This document shows, piece by piece, positions 62,529 to 64,000 of a stretch of 64,000 nucleotides of DNA (position 1 is its first letter; each line of letters begins with the position of its first letter). The notes beneath the pieces are model-generated. The model saw nothing but the letters and a program-made list of their open reading frames with translations. It ran no database searches and was not told the origin of the DNA. The translations under genes were made by a program, and so were the position numbers. The stretch is taken from the NCBI RefSeq assembly GCF_040719145.1, contig NZ_JBFDUZ010000002.1, positions 248,001 to 312,000 of the forward strand, in the 5' to 3' direction. Source of the DNA: Paenibacillus sp. JQZ6Y-1 (GTDB taxonomy: Bacteria > Bacillota > Bacilli > Paenibacillales > Paenibacillaceae).

Positions 62529-62604
62529 AAGACAATGTGTCTTATAAACACTGGATTATATCGGTGATCTTAAAGATGATCGTAAATATATAAGATGATC
62601 GTAA
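62529..62604. promoter_or_regulatory. Operator-like elements between ALDH and TetR genes
   Basis: The 62435-62905 gap has no gene. AAGACA-N3-TGTCTT (62529-62543) is a perfect palindrome ~95 bp before the ALDH start. The direct repeat AAGATGATCGTAA occurs at 62573 and 62592 (19-bp step). A TetR-type repressor from the divergent gene could bind here. Confidence 0.5.
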
Positions 62605-62905
62605 GAAGAATAGTACCCATTTTTTAATGATTGCACACAATTTTATTAATTCAAAAATAATATGGTGCAACATATCGAATTATAAGTCAGCCTTTGCATA
62701 GTGACAATAACCAGTATGTAGAGCGATGGTGCTTATGCCACATTTGTCGTTTAATTGTAGAGATAGTTGTTTTATAGTGAGTAAACGACGAATCATCCGT
62801 TTGTATTTGTGTTGGAAGTGACGTTTAGAAGTGATTGGAACATGTGCAAGTACTCATGATCCATCTGTACCATACACCATCTACCTACAAAGGAGGGTCT
62901 TTACT

Positions 62906-63577
62906 ATGCCTGATAAAATGCCATCTCCCAACCCACAGCTGACCAATATGGTTCCTGCTACGATTCAGCAGAAGGCAACGAACGAACGCATTGATCCGCG
63001 CGTGTTGCGCACACGAGCCTTATTGCGCGATGCCTTGATTCACCTTATGGAACAACAGCCGTATGAGAAAATTACGATTCAGGATATTACCTCCCGCGCC
63101 ACTGTGAATCGCAAAACGTTTTACCTGCATTATGAATCCAAAGATCATCTGCTGTTTGCGGTTACAGATGAACTGCTAGGTGAACTGTTCGGTGAAGCGA
63201 GGGATGCAAGCTCCTTTCACCAGTCGATTGATGAATTGCAGCGTTATATTGCCGGACGCATTTTTAACTATATTATTCAGTACAAGCGCTTTTTCGAGGT
63301 GATGTTTGAGCGGCGGGCAATGTTTAACTTTGTCCAGTACATGAAGCAGTATATCGCACGTTTTTACGAGGAGCGATTTGCAGCGTTGGATGATGAACAG
63401 CTTCCGGTGCATAAGGATGTGATTGCTAGTTATATCAGCTCCGCCTATGTAGGCGTGATTCACTGGTGGCTGCGAGAGGGCATGCCGTATACACATGAGG
63501 AGATGACTGAGCAAATGATCGCGCTCAACTCCAATGGTCCTATTCGTCTGATTCAGCAGCAGGGAGTGGAGGAATAG
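62906..63577 (+). CDS. TetR-family regulator divergent from ALDH
   Basis: A 223-residue regulator. ATG 62906 is chosen for its AGGAGGG site 8 bases upstream. The HTH follows an N-terminal ~30 polar residues: RTRALLRDALIHLMEQQPYE, ITIQDITSRATVNRKTFYLHY. The C-terminal region (IFNYIIQYKRFFEVMFERR, SSAYVGVIHWWLREGMPYTH) is of the TetR_C_7 type found in DhaS-like regulators. It likely controls the divergent aldehyde dehydrogenase; not shown. Confidence 0.88.
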   Translation: MPDKMPSPNPQLTNMVPATIQQKATNERIDPRVLRTRALLRDALIHLMEQQPYEKITIQDITSRATVNRKTFYLHYESKDHLLFAVTDELLGELFGEARDASSFHQSIDELQRYIAGRIFNYIIQYKRFFEVMFERRAMFNFVQYMKQYIARFYEERFAALDDEQLPVHKDVIASYISSAYVGVIHWWLREGMPYTHEEMTEQMIALNSNGPIRLIQQQGVEE

Positions 63578-63589
63578 CTATTACTACTG

Positions 63590-63636
63590 AAAATAAAAAA
63601 AAGATCAGCGCCGCCATTGCAGGCTGATGCTGATCG
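63590..63636 (-). terminator. Terminator of the MarR gene
   Basis: GATCAGC/GCTGATC outer arms with a GCC-TGC-GGC inner loop, and eight T on the minus strand. Confidence 0.75.
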
Positions 63637-63638
63637 GT

Positions 63639-64000
63639 TCAAATGGTATAATCTGCTGTCTCTTTGGCGACTTCCGCCAATTCACCTTCATACGCATTTT
63701 GCTTAATCTTGCCAAGTAGGCGGCGTAGTGTGGCTCGTTCCTCTTCGGAGATGCCTTCCATCAGGTCACGCCCGGTTTCTTTCATGATGCTGCATACGTC
63801 CTGTTCCAGCCGCGTTCCTTCTGCCGTTAAATAAATTTTGAAGCGGCGTCGATCATCCGTGCAGGTGATTTTGCGGATAAAGCCTTTGTTTTCCAGATTG
63901 GAGATCATTCGTGTAATATTCGTTTTGTCCTTACCAAGACGTTCGCCAATCTCGTTCTGGGTCAATCCGTCCTTTTGCCAGAGCAGCATCATGACAAATG
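63639..64000 (-). CDS. MarR-family transcriptional regulator (5' partial)
   Basis: The frame is open to the right edge; codons before ATG 63992 read Phe-Val, so the N-terminal dimer helix lies outside the window. The winged helix is visible: LTQNEIGERLGKDKTNITRM, then LENKGFIRKITCTDDRRRFK and IYLTAEG. MarR proteins respond to phenolic or oxidative signals. The target is unknown. Confidence 0.88.
   Translation of the reverse strand, partial: FVMMLLWQKDGLTQNEIGERLGKDKTNITRMISNLENKGFIRKITCTDDRRRFKIYLTAEGTRLEQDVCSIMKETGRDLMEGISEEERATLRRLLGKIKQNAYEGELAEVAKETADYTI

Noticed and set aside
1-64000. tRNA, rRNA, CRISPR arrays, insertion sequences, prophage
   Set aside because: No matching structures, repeat-spacer patterns, transposase or phage motifs were seen on either strand.

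Overview
The window looks like chromosome of a Paenibacillus-type member of the Bacillales. Evidence from the sequence: base composition near 50% GC, strong AGGAGG ribosome binding sites, frequent TTG and GTG starts, two Spo0E-like phosphatases, an AmaP/DUF2273/Asp23 cluster, CsoR/CopZ/CopA copper genes, YdbS/YdbT-like PH-domain proteins, a cre box, and a TPP riboswitch linked to a terminator. No rRNA, tRNA, transposase, phage gene or CRISPR array was seen. The genus is an inference.

Layout. 1-6044 (+): a tightly coupled three-gene set made of a TerB-N/TerB-C protein (cut by the window start), a BrxD-like (DUF2791) ATPase and an Lhr-like DEAD/DEVH helicase. This is the best candidate for a little-described DNA-processing or defence system. 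6131-8310 (+): a near-consensus promoter, an FAD monooxygenase and a GTP-cyclohydrolase-II-like enzyme with altered motifs. 8620-13019: a Spo0E-like protein, an aldo/keto reductase, an FMN reductase, and a gntR-MFS pair. 13297-14856: a secreted two-domain protein. 15005-17614 (-): a four-gene operon with an ATP-grasp amide ligase of the glutathionylspermidine synthase family, a DUF350 membrane protein, a lipoprotein and an unknown protein, resembling the enterobacterial yjfKLMC set. 17946-21639: a GT-C glycosyltransferase, an ABC-2-type permease and a TetR regulator. 22022-23415: amaP-DUF2273-asp23. 23605-25374: thymidine kinase, then an Hpt protein and a CheY-like regulator that diverge head to head.

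25553-29791 is a copper-resistance cluster (csoR, copZ, copA) with two CsoR-type operators; an ankyrin/DUF4274 gene broken by one stop codon sits inside it. 29916-37586 holds a nitroreductase, a ydbS-ydbT pair, an MFS exporter and a hybrid histidine kinase. 37714-41758 (-) is a TPP-riboswitch operon with a ThiY-like binding protein, a thiamine-binding MTH1187-type protein, a permease, an ATPase and a TatD-family hydrolase. That set fits uptake and salvage of a thiamine pyrimidine precursor. 42114-49325 holds a pyridoxamine-oxidase-fold stress protein, a second Spo0E-like gene, a large unrecognised protein behind a structured leader, a secreted nucleotidase with a LysM domain, and an EAL-domain protein.

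49432-54986 (-) is the mannitol operon mtlR-mtlA-mtlD, with EIICBA fused in MtlA and a cre box upstream. 55653-64000 holds a cation diffusion facilitator, a GH13 cyclomaltodextrinase-like enzyme, a CaiB/BaiF CoA-transferase-like protein, a frame-disrupted small membrane protein, an aldehyde dehydrogenase divergent from a TetR regulator, and a MarR regulator cut by the window end. Intrinsic terminators separate most transcription units. All homology calls come from reading motifs; no database search was run.
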